A DNA stretch of 64,000 nucleotides from CAZPXZ01 sp965219495 (GTDB taxonomy: Bacteria; Pseudomonadota; Alphaproteobacteria; Rhodobacterales; CAZPXZ01): positions 2,108,001 through 2,172,000 of the forward strand of contig OZ244777.1 in the NCBI GenBank assembly GCA_965219495.1, in the 5' to 3' direction. Below are positions 46,895-55,054 of this stretch, one piece after another (the first letter of the stretch is position 1; every line of letters begins with the position of its first letter). Below the pieces are notes generated by a model. The model saw only the letters and a list, made by a program, of their open reading frames with translations. It was not told where the DNA came from and made no database searches. The position numbers were made by a program, and so were the translations under genes.

Positions 46895-47275
46895 CTGAGT
46901 TGGTACCCTTGGATTCAATCCACTCTAAATCTGCTGGCATCGGCGAGAACGCGAACGCTCGATCATAGTCGCAGGGATTCTCCACGCGAATCCCAGTCCG
47001 TCGCGCTCGGTCAACGGCATTGCGCGCAGCTACAGGACCCCCATTAATCCCAGCACACGCAGGAACTTCTCGCGGTCCGCGTCCGCCAGCGGCAGAGAGG
47101 CGAGGATTGCCGCGCGCGATACCACCAAAGGCCGCCGCGCCCACCAAACGTGCAAGTAGTAGGTTGGCGGCAACGCTGCCATAGAACGCCGTTCGCGAAT
47201 GCTCTCTTCACCCGGTTCCGCGATCGGCAGCCAGCGCTCAATCAGGCGTCTGTCGGGCACCTTCTCAATCGCCAT
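46895..47275 (-). pseudogene. DUF1156 adenine-specific DNA methylase, 5' fragment, frameshifted and cut by IS630
   Basis: From ATG 47275: LIERWLPIAEPGEESIRERR, then YYLHVWWARRPLVVSRAAIL, the DUF1156 opening. A one-base loss near 47060 ends this frame at 47030; the rest (GPVAARNAVDRARRTGIRVENP, CDYDRAFAFSPMPADLEW) continues in another frame and is cut off at the IS630 end (46894). The methyltransferase core is gone. The start lies 9 bases behind the reconstructed end of the 332-aa gene, so it was the next gene in the defence operon. Confidence 0.85.
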
Positions 47276-47302
47276 TGCCAGTTCTCACCGCTTCGTAATT
47301 TT

Positions 47303-47326
47303 GGGGATTACATACTTGACTGCGCA
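47303..47326. repeat. Left inverted repeat of the IS1595 transposon
   Basis: 24 bases beginning GGGGATTACATACTTG; preceded by the target duplication GTAATTTT. IS66 is inserted 20 bases further in. Confidence 0.88.
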
Positions 47327-47346
47327 ATGGTTGTTGTTGGCACTCC

Positions 47347-49180
47347 GTAACTGCCCAGGTAAGTGGGTGCACCACGGAGTGCATTGCCCTCCACTGCCGC
47401 AAGGTCGATGCTGCCCGGTTGTGACGGTTTGACGGGCGAGAACAGTTCTCTCTCGAAAAATCACTGGTAACAGCAGGGACTGGTAACCCGATTCAACCTG
47501 CGCTATTCATAGCGTCATGGCGATTCGCTTTCAGCCCCGACGGTTCTTGCAGGCTTTTTCAGCGCCGACCCACCTGGCGCAAGGGGCGCTGCCGCATGAT
47601 GATGGCGGAACGAAACAGATTGAGGCTTTGCGGGAGCAACTCGAACAAAAGGACGAGCAACTCGCGGCGCAAAGCGATCAGCTCGCTGGTTTGCAAGCCG
47701 AGAACGCGACCCTGCGGCAACGTCTTGAAGAGCTGGAGCGGCAGCTTGGCCGGAACAGCCGGAACAGCAGCAAGCCTCCTTCGAGTGACGGGCTGCAGAA
47801 GCCGCGGGCGGAGCCCCGGACAAGGAGCCAGCGCGGCAAATCGGGCAGGCCGAGCGGCGGGCAGCCCGGGCACGCGGGTTCGACCTTGCGCCGGACCGAC
47901 AGGCCGGACCATGTCGAGGATCATCATCCGTCGCACTGTGCGGGCTGCGGCGCGCCGCTGTCGGCTGCGGACGGGGATGGAAGCCATGTCGCAAGACAGG
48001 TCTTCGACCTGCCGGAGCCGCGCCCCCTCGAGGCCACGGAACACCGCGCTCACCGTTGCGTTTGCGGTCATTGCGGCGCGACGACACGGGCGGCGTTTCC
48101 CGCAGGCGTGACGGCGCCGGTGCAGTATGGTCCGCGCATGGCGGCGGTGGCGGCCTATCTGAGCCATGCGCATTTCCTGCCCGAGGATCGTTTGTCGCAA
48201 CTGATGGCCGACCTGTTCAACGCGCCCGTGTGCGCCGCGACGCTGGCGGCGATGAGCCGCCGGATGACCGAGCGGTTGCAGGGTTTCGTCGACCATGTGC
48301 GGGAGCTGATCGTCCGCAAGGCGCCGGTGAAGCATCTCGACGAGACCGGCTTCCGGGTTGGCGGGCGCACGCAGTGGCTCCACATTGCCTGCACGCCATG
48401 GCTGACCTTGTTTCGCGTCCACGAAAAGCGCGGCGACTTGCTGCCGGGGTTCTCCGGTTGTGTCGTCCACGATCATTGGAAGCCTTATTTCAAGATCGAG
48501 GGCGTTTCACACGCCCTCTGCAACGCCCATCACCTGCGCGAACTTCAAGCCCTGATCGACATCGAAAAAGAGGACTGGGCCCGGCACATGCACCGGCTCC
48601 TGTCGCGCGCCAATCGGGTCGTTCATCTCGCCAGAACAATGGCAAGACCTCTCCCCGAAACGCTGCTCGACCGGATCGGGCGAACCTATGATCGGATCCT
48701 CGCCGAGGCGCTCGCCTTTCATGAGGCGCAGCCACCGCTCGCGCCACCGGAGCCCGGCAAACGCGGGCGAAAGAAACGCCGCGTCGGACACAATCTCGCC
48801 CTTCGGCTCCAGGACTACAAAACCGAGACCTTGCGTTTCCTCACCGACCCCGACGTTCCGTTTACCAACAATGAAGCCGAACGCGATGGTCGAATGGGGA
48901 AATTGCGCCAGAAAATCTCCGGCGGGTTCCGCTCCCCAAAAGGCGCCCAAGACTTCGCCACCCTGCGCAGCGTCATCACCACCGCCAGAAAGCAGGGCTG
49001 GAACATCATCGAAACCTTGATGACATCGCCGGACCAACTGATCGGAAAACTCCAATGCTAAACCGCTCCATACCACCTGCCCGCTGGCGCCACGCCGATC
49101 CCGACCCAAGCGTGCGTGATCCCAAACGCAAGCCTTGCCCAGCCTTCACATACGCGCGAGACTGAGTGCTGGGCAGTTAC
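47347..49180. mobile_element. IS66-family element (tnpC-only, ISBst12-like)
   Basis: Inverted repeats GTAACTGCCCAG (47347-47358) and CTGGGCAGTTAC (49169-49180), flanked by the 8-bp direct repeat GGCACTCC (47339-47346 and 49181-49188). Eight bases and the GTAA end are as expected for IS66. 1834 bp with a single gene; the tnpA/tnpB accessory genes are absent. Complete and probably recent. Confidence 0.92.
47517..49061 (+). CDS. IS66 family transposase
   Basis: 514 residues. N-terminal leucine-rich coiled coil (EALREQLEQKDEQLAAQSDQ), LGRNSRNSSKPPSSDG, a zinc-binding block (HCAGCGAPL, CVCGHCGA), then the DDE domain with the first Asp in VKHLDETGFRV, the second in CVVHDHWKPYF, CNAHHLREL, and the Glu in FTNNEAERDGRMGKL. 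Full length. Confidence 0.95.
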   Translation: MAIRFQPRRFLQAFSAPTHLAQGALPHDDGGTKQIEALREQLEQKDEQLAAQSDQLAGLQAENATLRQRLEELERQLGRNSRNSSKPPSSDGLQKPRAEPRTRSQRGKSGRPSGGQPGHAGSTLRRTDRPDHVEDHHPSHCAGCGAPLSAADGDGSHVARQVFDLPEPRPLEATEHRAHRCVCGHCGATTRAAFPAGVTAPVQYGPRMAAVAAYLSHAHFLPEDRLSQLMADLFNAPVCAATLAAMSRRMTERLQGFVDHVRELIVRKAPVKHLDETGFRVGGRTQWLHIACTPWLTLFRVHEKRGDLLPGFSGCVVHDHWKPYFKIEGVSHALCNAHHLRELQALIDIEKEDWARHMHRLLSRANRVVHLARTMARPLPETLLDRIGRTYDRILAEALAFHEAQPPLAPPEPGKRGRKKRRVGHNLALRLQDYKTETLRFLTDPDVPFTNNEAERDGRMGKLRQKISGGFRSPKGAQDFATLRSVITTARKQGWNIIETLMTSPDQLIGKLQC

Positions 49181-49212
49181 GGCACTCCGTGCGATTCCGG
49201 CGTTTCTTTCTG

Positions 49213-49241
49213 TTGTATGGGCATAGCGTAGAGTTTACACT
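49213..49241 (+). promoter_or_regulatory. Promoter copy 1, upstream of the Panacea operon
   Basis: TTGTAT (49213-49218), 17-base spacer, TACACT (49236-49241). A 32-base stretch from 49213 is 27/32 identical to the one at 50336, upstream of the methyltransferase gene. GAGT-TTAC-ACTC at its centre is an imperfectly spaced inverted repeat and might be an operator. Confidence 0.6.
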
Positions 49242-49271
49242 CCGAGAAAAAGAAATAGGAGGGAACCAACA

Positions 49272-49466
49272 ATGAGAGACTATTCACATGACTTTCGGGG
49301 AGCTACCCCGGACTCCCTTGCGCGGGCGATGTTGCGGCCGGTGAACAAGGAAGCGCGGGAACGCGAGAGAGCACACAAACAGCGAAACAAGGCGGGCCGG
49401 AACACAAATCAGGCGGATGGCGGCACCTCTTCTGAGCGACCAGCGCCAGATGCGGATTCGGGATGA
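49272..49466 (+). CDS. Small protein preceding the Panacea gene
   Basis: 64 residues, strong AGGAGG before the start. DYSHDFRGATPDSLARAMLRP followed by a basic then acidic disordered tail. Short proteins with such an opening are found in phages and islands; function unknown. Its stop overlaps the next start (ATGA), so the two are translationally coupled. Confidence 0.7.
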   Translation: MRDYSHDFRGATPDSLARAMLRPVNKEARERERAHKQRNKAGRNTNQADGGTSSERPAPDADSG

Positions 49467-49912
49467 CTGTTCATGTATTTTCAGCCGCCAAGCGTGTTGG
49501 CAGCCAGTCTGGTTGGAGCGTGACAAATCTGGTCATGCAAAAGCTGATTTATCTCGCCCATATGGTCTGGCTCGGCACACATCACGAACCGTTGGTGAAT
49601 GGCAATTTTGAAGCGTGGGATCTCGGGCCAGTTCATCCGACGCTGTATCATCATGTCAAGTTTTTTGGATCCAGTCCGGTGCAGAATATCTTCTCGAACT
49701 GTTCCGACATGCCAGATCGCATGGCTAGGGTTAGCGGACTGGATCATTTCACGGAAAAATGGGCCGACAACGCACCAAAGCTGATTGCAATCACGCATTC
49801 CGAAACGGGAGCGTGGGCGAGTTTTTATAGCAGTGGGAAGCGACAAGTGATCATTCCCGATGACGCCATCCGTCAGGAGTATGAGCGACGTGCAAGACAA
49901 CCTACCAATTAA
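49463..49912 (+). CDS. Panacea (DUF4065) domain protein, candidate antitoxin
   Basis: 149 residues. The Panacea/SocA-like fold: NLVMQKLIYLAHMVWLGTHHEPLVNGNFEAWDLGPVHPTLYHHVKFFG is diagnostic. Panacea proteins neutralise many unrelated toxins encoded next to them. It overlaps the following gene by 32 bases. Confidence 0.85.
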   Translation: MTVHVFSAAKRVGSQSGWSVTNLVMQKLIYLAHMVWLGTHHEPLVNGNFEAWDLGPVHPTLYHHVKFFGSSPVQNIFSNCSDMPDRMARVSGLDHFTEKWADNAPKLIAITHSETGAWASFYSSGKRQVIIPDDAIRQEYERRARQPTN

Positions 49913-50288
49913 TCTGGATGACGCAATCTCCCAGAAGGATCAGCAGATACGGGAACTACAAGATAAACTACACCTGGTCGAAACACATTTGGTAAAGGAG
50001 CGTATTAGGCAAAACTATTTCCTGAAATGGTTGGTGCCTGGAGTTTCTCTTGTAGTCGTGATCCTGTTGTTTGGATACTTGATTATCTTTGCGTGGCGGC
50101 TGTGGTGTATCCCCTTGTCATCGCTGCTTGAGGCCGATCCTATATTTCTCGTGTCACTTGTGGTCGCGCCCATTGCATCTCTGACGGTTCTACTTGCTAT
50201 TGCGATTTCTGGCGTATTCCGTGTAACGACTTCCAGTGTCCCCGGTTCAGCTGCCTTGGATGTGGCCGACGCAGCAATTGGAAACTAA
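49881..50288 (+). CDS. Coiled-coil two-TM protein, candidate toxin of the Panacea pair
   Basis: 135 residues from ATG 49881 (AGGAG before it, inside the Panacea gene). A soluble coiled coil (about 14-45, ISQKDQQIRELQDKLHLVE), then two hydrophobic segments (about 50-71 and 88-112) and a short polar tail. No catalytic motif. Its place directly after a Panacea gene, with overlapping frames, makes it the natural toxin candidate; membrane-acting toxins are known among Panacea partners. Inference only. Confidence 0.65.
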   Translation: MSDVQDNLPINLDDAISQKDQQIRELQDKLHLVETHLVKERIRQNYFLKWLVPGVSLVVVILLFGYLIIFAWRLWCIPLSSLLEADPIFLVSLVVAPIASLTVLLAIAISGVFRVTTSSVPGSAALDVADAAIGN

Positions 50289-50335
50289 CCACTTTCACTT
50301 GATCCGATCGTCATGGTTAAGGGTGGTGCTCCCGA

Positions 50336-50364
50336 TTGTACGGCCATAGCGCAGGGTTTACACT
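50336..50364 (+). promoter_or_regulatory. Promoter copy 2, upstream of the methyltransferase-HNH gene
   Basis: TTGTAC (50336-50341), 17-base spacer, TACACT (50359-50364); near-identical to the promoter at 49213. Confidence 0.6.
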
Positions 50365-50418
50365 CCCCGGGTATCCGGCGCAGCAACACGAGACCGGACA
50401 GAACGGGGAGAACCAATC

Positions 50419-50457
50419 ATGCCAGACGATGCACAGCCGAAAGCGGTTGCGAGATGA
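50419..50457 (+). CDS. 12-residue leader peptide overlapping the methyltransferase start
   Basis: ATG 50419 with GGGGAG upstream opens MPDDAQPKAVAR and stops at TGA 50455-50457, which overlaps the methyltransferase ATG (50454). The methyltransferase has no good ribosome binding site of its own, so translation is probably coupled through this peptide. It could be a regulator of expression or simply a re-initiation device. Confidence 0.5.
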   Translation: MPDDAQPKAVAR

Positions 50458-51920
50458 CGGGCGGGCCAAACTGGGGCAACCGCACGATTTGGACAGGGGA
50501 TAATCTAGACATCATGCGAGGCATGAACAGTGCCTCCGTTGACCTGATCTATCTGGACCCGCCTTTCAACAGCAAGGCCAACTACGCTGCGCCCATAGGG
50601 TCCAAAGCCGCCGGAGCTGCGTTCAAGGACACGTGGGGACTGGACGATATCAATCTCGCGTGGCATGGCGAGATCAAGCACGACAATCCCGGCCTATATG
50701 CGTTGCTGACCGCCACGCGCCAAATCCACGGTGACTCCATGATGAGTTACCTGATCTACATGGCGATACGAATTATGGAGATGAAGAGGCTGTTGAAACC
50801 CACCGGAAGCATCTATCTCCACTGCGATCCGACGGCCTCCCACTATCTCAAGATGCTTATGGATGCGGTATTCGGCTCGGGGATATTTCAAAGCGAAATC
50901 GTTTGGCGGCGGACCTCAAGCCATAACCGCGCCAAACGGTGGGGTCCCATCCACGATACAATCCTGTTCTATTCAGCAGGGGTCACGTTCACATGGAACC
51001 GCGTTCTACAGCCGTTGGAGAATGACTATGTAGAAAAGCATTATCGCTACAAAGACGGCAAGGGGTGCTATCGAGTTGACAATTTGACTGGGCCCGGCCC
51101 GCGCGACGGCGATACCGGTCAGCCTTGGCGAGAGATTGATCCCACATCTCGCGGTCGCCATTGGGAGTTGCCGCCAGACCGCGCATTGCCCGATTGGTTT
51201 GTCTTCCCGCCCGGATATTCGGAATTAAGCGCCCGTGATCGGTTGACTGTACTGGACTGCCAAGGACTGATCTATTGGCCATCGAAAGGATTGATGCCTA
51301 GTTTCAAACGCTATCTTGGCGACAACAGCGGATCACCGGTACAAGACATGATCCTGGACATAAAGTCACTTTCCGCGGCGGCCAAAGAACGCGTCGGTTA
51401 TCCAACGCAGAAGCCTCTTGCCCTACTCCATCGCATCATCAAAGCCAGCAGCAATCGTGGCGATTTGGTGTTTGATCCCTTTTGCGGATGCGCCACGGCA
51501 TGTATTGCGGCTGAGCAGCTTCAGCGTGAATGGATCGGGATTGATATATCCCCGAAAGCGGCAGACCTCGTAAGCGACCGAATGAATAGCGAAGTGGGGA
51601 AGCTGTTTTCGGGAACGCACCGGACGGACATTCCACAACGCACTGATCTAGGTCGGATTCTCAGCTATCGCGATGCAAGTAACAGGAAATTCCTTTACGG
51701 GGAGCAAGGAGGTTACTGCAACGGCTGTGAATTGCACTTCCCGCCCAAGAACATGACGGTCGATCACATTATCGCCCGTGCCAAGGGTGGCACGGATCAC
51801 ATTAGCAATCTTCAACTGCTTTGCGGCGCCTGCAATTCTCTCAAGGGCACGAAGTCGCATGAGGAATTGCTTGTGCTCTTGACGGACAAGGGTTGGCTCA
51901 AGCGGAAGATGGCAGCCTGA
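50454..51920 (+). CDS. DNA methyltransferase fused to an HNH endonuclease domain
   Basis: 488 residues. N-terminal methyltransferase of the beta class: catalytic DPPF at 35-38 (YLDPPFNSKANY) first and the SAM-binding DPFCGCATA later, with RVGYPTQKPLALLHRII just before it. C-terminal 414-488: an HNH domain with Cys pairs C422/C425 and C457/C460 and the D437-H438 of VDHIIARAKGGTD. Modification and cleavage may thus reside in one chain; alternatively the HNH part only helps binding or nicking. Convergent with the transposase (9 bases apart). Confidence 0.85.
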   Translation: MTGGPNWGNRTIWTGDNLDIMRGMNSASVDLIYLDPPFNSKANYAAPIGSKAAGAAFKDTWGLDDINLAWHGEIKHDNPGLYALLTATRQIHGDSMMSYLIYMAIRIMEMKRLLKPTGSIYLHCDPTASHYLKMLMDAVFGSGIFQSEIVWRRTSSHNRAKRWGPIHDTILFYSAGVTFTWNRVLQPLENDYVEKHYRYKDGKGCYRVDNLTGPGPRDGDTGQPWREIDPTSRGRHWELPPDRALPDWFVFPPGYSELSARDRLTVLDCQGLIYWPSKGLMPSFKRYLGDNSGSPVQDMILDIKSLSAAAKERVGYPTQKPLALLHRIIKASSNRGDLVFDPFCGCATACIAAEQLQREWIGIDISPKAADLVSDRMNSEVGKLFSGTHRTDIPQRTDLGRILSYRDASNRKFLYGEQGGYCNGCELHFPPKNMTVDHIIARAKGGTDHISNLQLLCGACNSLKGTKSHEELLVLLTDKGWLKRKMAA

Positions 51921-51928
51921 CGTTATGA

Positions 51929-52888
51929 TCACGCGGTAGGACTCTGCCCATTGTCGGCGGTTAGTTGCGAGTACATCAGACGCTTGCCGACCATTCCCGC
52001 AACCACGGAAGTCATTTGGGCCAGCGTGTCTTCTTCGCGAAGGTTATGCTTGCCGGCGAATTCCTGAACGTAGCGGTTCAGGTGTTTGGCGCTCATCTTG
52101 TGGAATGTTCCCTTGTGGGCGCGTTTCAACATGCTCCAGAACGATTCCACGCCGTTTGTGTGGACTTGTCCGCGAACGTATTCAGCAACGCTATGCTTCA
52201 CAGTGTCATGGTTGAACGGCAAGCCTTCGTAGGCTTTCGCATCATCGGTATAGACGGTAGCTCCATCGGCCGCGCAATCCGCTACGAAGGCGTGCAGCGT
52301 ATCCTTGTCGGTGCTTTCAACCACCTTGGCGGATACCTGATTGCTGGCGCGATCTTTCGCGCCCACAACCGCAACCTTGCCGACCGACCCGCGACCAGAC
52401 AGGATCTCGCGCTTCGCTTTCGGCATGTTCTTACGCTTCCCGCCCACGTAGGTTTCGTCCACCTCAATCGGACCGTGAAATGCCTCGCCGATTTCGTCGG
52501 CCCACGCTTCCCGAAGACGGTGCAGCATGAACCATGATGTTTTCTGTGTAACGCCCAAGTCTCGATGCAACTTCATGCTGGACACGCTTTTCAAGTTGGT
52601 CAAGATCAGGTAGATCGCAATCGCCCACTTGCGAAGCGGAATCTTGGAACGCTCGAAAGCGGTTCCAGTGCGCACACTGAAACGGCGGCGGCAAGCGGGG
52701 CACCAGAATGCCATAACCCCGCCGTTGCTGGTTGTGTTGCACGATCCGCAACGGGGGCAATGCCGAGCCTCCGGCCACCGTTCCCTGACAAACCACTCAT
52801 GCGCCGCTTCCTCTGTTGGAAACATGTCCATAACTTCGATCAGGGTAATGCCCTTGCGGTAGTGTTTTCCGGGGGCTTTGTATGACAT
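51929..52888 (-). CDS. IS1595 family transposase
   Basis: 319 residues from ATG 52888. N-terminal zinc ribbon (CPRCGSCN, WCPACRRRF), a helix-turn-helix (LHRDLGVTQKTSWFMLHRLREAW), then the DDE-like domain: Asp in IEVDETYVGGKRKN, Asp in VYTDDAKAYEG, and H-x-N-x-x-E-x-F in VHTNGVESFWSMLKR, typical of IS1595. Intact. Confidence 0.93.
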   Translation of the reverse strand: MSYKAPGKHYRKGITLIEVMDMFPTEEAAHEWFVRERWPEARHCPRCGSCNTTSNGGVMAFWCPACRRRFSVRTGTAFERSKIPLRKWAIAIYLILTNLKSVSSMKLHRDLGVTQKTSWFMLHRLREAWADEIGEAFHGPIEVDETYVGGKRKNMPKAKREILSGRGSVGKVAVVGAKDRASNQVSAKVVESTDKDTLHAFVADCAADGATVYTDDAKAYEGLPFNHDTVKHSVAEYVRGQVHTNGVESFWSMLKRAHKGTFHKMSAKHLNRYVQEFAGKHNLREEDTLAQMTSVVAGMVGKRLMYSQLTADNGQSPTA

Positions 52889-52911
52889 GACGCGCTCCGT
52901 TCTTGTTCCTA

Positions 52912-53910
52912 TCATATATATAGGTCAGATTTCTGCGCAGTCAAGTATATAATCCCCGTAATTTTCGGGCCAGCGTACACGACATATACCGGCTTCCCCG
53001 CCTCGATCGGCCAGGAAAAATGGAGGCGGAGCGTCAAGTGCGACACCTTGCCGTGCCACGTGCAGAACAGCGACCCAACCGGATTCTCCGGATGGGCAAA
53101 GGTCAGCTGTCGGCGGAAATCCCGTTTTTCTGAATCCGACGAGTCGGAAAACAGCGCCCGGTCGCCTGTGAAGTGATCCTGATATATCCGGTTACCTTCC
53201 GCATTGCGCGCACCGCCTTCTTCAAAGGCTCGCGCGAAGCGGTCGAGAACGTCGAGCAAGACGATAAAGCGATCCGCGGCGCTCCTGGCGAACGGAACCC
53301 CTGCAAGCGGCCCGAAACAATCCTCCGCGAATGTCAACCTTCTGAATCTGTTTCTCGATGCCTCACGTAAGTCGTCCCACGAACCGATGGGGGGCGGCCT
53401 TTGGCGCAATGCCTCCCTGAGCGCTTCCGCGTCCCACCAGTTTTCGAGCGCCGCGCTTCGATTGTCCAGCCCCTCCGCTTCTCGGAGCCAAGTCACCTCG
53501 AGAGGAGCATGACTCCACGCCGACGGAGAGAAGCTGACAAGCCCACAGTTAACGCCGTGCAGCGTTCTGAACGCGGCTTCCCCGACCGCGGTATCGGTAA
53601 CGACCTCGCCTTCACATTCCAGCCAGTCATCCCCCCCGTGCCGGCGTACATCGTCCCAGAACGGGCCGGCACCGGTAAGCCAGACCATCACGGCGCGGCG
53701 CTCGCTCTCGACTCGAATCCTCCGGATAACCTGTTGCATCGGAATGCCCGGCATCGGCTTCGCGTTCAGGAGTGTCCTGTGGCAATGCACTTCTCGGCCG
53801 AAGAGTCTGGCTGCTCTGCGCATGGCCATCAGCCGCGATAGTGCACCTCGAAAGCCGGCCATGTCGTGGAACTGTTCATGGACCGACAGGTCATTGGCCA
53901 AGAGTTCCAT
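52912..53910 (-). CDS. Third protein of the DUF262-DUF3696 defence operon, function unknown; 3' end altered by transposon
   Basis: 332 residues, start ATG 53910 one base after the ATPase stop. No catalytic motif recognised; N-terminal FHDMAGFRGALSRLMAMRRAARLFGREVHCHR, a central acidic part and a C-terminal beta-rich part ending HGKVSHLTLRLHFSWPIEAG then PVYVVYAGPKIT. The last 14 residues (from GIIYLT) are transposon-coded; without the transposon the gene would end PKITKR (320 residues). It resembles the third gene of Menshen-type operons by position and size (from memory, to be checked). Confidence 0.75.
   Translation of the reverse strand: MELLANDLSVHEQFHDMAGFRGALSRLMAMRRAARLFGREVHCHRTLLNAKPMPGIPMQQVIRRIRVESERRAVMVWLTGAGPFWDDVRRHGGDDWLECEGEVVTDTAVGEAAFRTLHGVNCGLVSFSPSAWSHAPLEVTWLREAEGLDNRSAALENWWDAEALREALRQRPPPIGSWDDLREASRNRFRRLTFAEDCFGPLAGVPFARSAADRFIVLLDVLDRFARAFEEGGARNAEGNRIYQDHFTGDRALFSDSSDSEKRDFRRQLTFAHPENPVGSLFCTWHGKVSHLTLRLHFSWPIEAGKPVYVVYAGPKITGIIYLTAQKSDLYI
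52934..52957. repeat. Right inverted repeat of the IS1595 transposon
   Basis: Complement of the left repeat with one difference; followed by GTAATTTT at 52958-52965. Confidence 0.88.
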
Positions 53911-53911
53911 A

Positions 53912-55054
53912 TCAACTCCAGCCAGCGAAGTAATTCATGTCACTGTCGAATTGATCAAAAAAGCCATCAGGCCAACTGTCAATGTTGCCATTGGCGTCGA
54001 TTGCCGGGCTTTCGACCTGCGGTCCACCGTCGTCCTTCTCCTCCCTTCGCGGCCTGAAGAAATGAAGCGCGACATTCTCGTTCGACAGCACGCCCTTCCT
54101 GACGGCGCGGCGAATGCCGTTCAACACATGGTCGCTGTGTGTCTCGATCATGACCTGCACATCCTCTGAAGCGACTTCTGCCAGGAACTCACCGATTGCC
54201 GCTTGTCCGGCCGGATGCATATGTACTTCGGGATTCTCAATCAGCAACAAAGCGCCGGTATCCGCCGACAGCGCCGATACCACGATCGGAAAAACCTGAG
54301 TCAGCCCGAAGCCTGTATGAACGGGCCGGTGAAAATCGGTACTGGTAGAAGTGCGAAGTCCCAAAGTAGCGGCATTCGTACGGGGGACTCGCTCGACTGT
54401 TAGTCCACAACCCGGAAAAATCCGCGCCATCCTTGCCTCAACCTGCCGGAGCAGCGTAGGAGGCGCTTCCGAAACCACAAGATTACCCGATAATATTGTG
54501 TCTCGTTCTGCGTAAAGAACGCTAACCGCGCGTTCGCCCCTTGGACCAACCACCCGTGCGTCTCGGGGATCCTCCAGCACATACGTCTCCTGTGGCCCCA
54601 GCCTCTCCGCATTGAGGTAGGTTAGCCCTCGGAGACGTTGGGCCAACGAACCGTCTCCATGTGGATGAGGCAACAGATTTCGGAGAGGACCAGGGTTTGA
54701 CCTCTCCACCCCATCAACGCCGACATGCGCCACATGCATGGCCATGTCTTCGCGCTCACCTACAAACACCCAACTGAAAGACTTGTCGTCGTCCAGTAAT
54801 TCAATTCCACACTCGCGGCGACCGTGAACCTTATCGATTACATCGGCTGCTGTTCCGAGTCGCATGGCGGCACCGTTGAGCATCAACTGCAATGACCATT
54901 CATATTCACGTATCGTCTGATGCAACAAAACAAGCGCTTGCATGACAGCCGATTTCCCGGTTGCATTCGCTCCGCTAAGCAGCGTCAGCGGGCGCAACGG
55001 TAGCTTCAGCATGTCGAAGCACTTAAAGTGCCACAAATCAATCCGGTTGAGCAC
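53912..55054 (-). CDS. AAA ATPase of the DUF3696 family
   Basis: 380 residues. SMC/RecF-like ATPase: IDLWHFKCFDML opening, Walker A GANATGKS (28-35), QVFPIVVSAL, Walker B LLLIENPEVHMHPAGQ, then VMIETHSDHVLNGIRRA. The C-terminus NIDSWPDGFFDQFDSDMNYFAGW is the DUF3696 signature. Overlaps the DUF262 gene by 17 bases. Likely the energy-using sensor/effector part of a three-gene anti-phage module. Confidence 0.88.
   Translation of the reverse strand: MLNRIDLWHFKCFDMLKLPLRPLTLLSGANATGKSAVMQALVLLHQTIREYEWSLQLMLNGAAMRLGTAADVIDKVHGRRECGIELLDDDKSFSWVFVGEREDMAMHVAHVGVDGVERSNPGPLRNLLPHPHGDGSLAQRLRGLTYLNAERLGPQETYVLEDPRDARVVGPRGERAVSVLYAERDTILSGNLVVSEAPPTLLRQVEARMARIFPGCGLTVERVPRTNAATLGLRTSTSTDFHRPVHTGFGLTQVFPIVVSALSADTGALLLIENPEVHMHPAGQAAIGEFLAEVASEDVQVMIETHSDHVLNGIRRAVRKGVLSNENVALHFFRPRREEKDDGGPQVESPAIDANGNIDSWPDGFFDQFDSDMNYFAGWS

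Larger units (their letters stand above)
47303..52957. mobile_element. IS1595-family transposon with cargo (Panacea module, methyltransferase-HNH), interrupted by IS66
   Basis: Inverted repeats at 47303-47326 and 52934-52957 agree at 23 of 24 positions (both begin GGGGATTA). The 8 bases outside are identical, GTAATTTT at 47295-47302 and 52958-52965, the target-duplication length of the IS1595 family. Inside: IS66 (47347-49180), a 64-aa gene, a Panacea protein, a two-TM protein, a methyltransferase-HNH gene (all plus strand) and the IS1595 transposase (minus strand). Without IS66 it would be about 3.8 kb. IS1595 is known to include members with passenger genes. Confidence 0.9.

Noticed and set aside
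50313..50453. Upstream extension of the methyltransferase frame to 50313
   Set aside because: The extension lies across the promoter; the ATG at 50454 is coupled to the leader peptide and fits the domain start.
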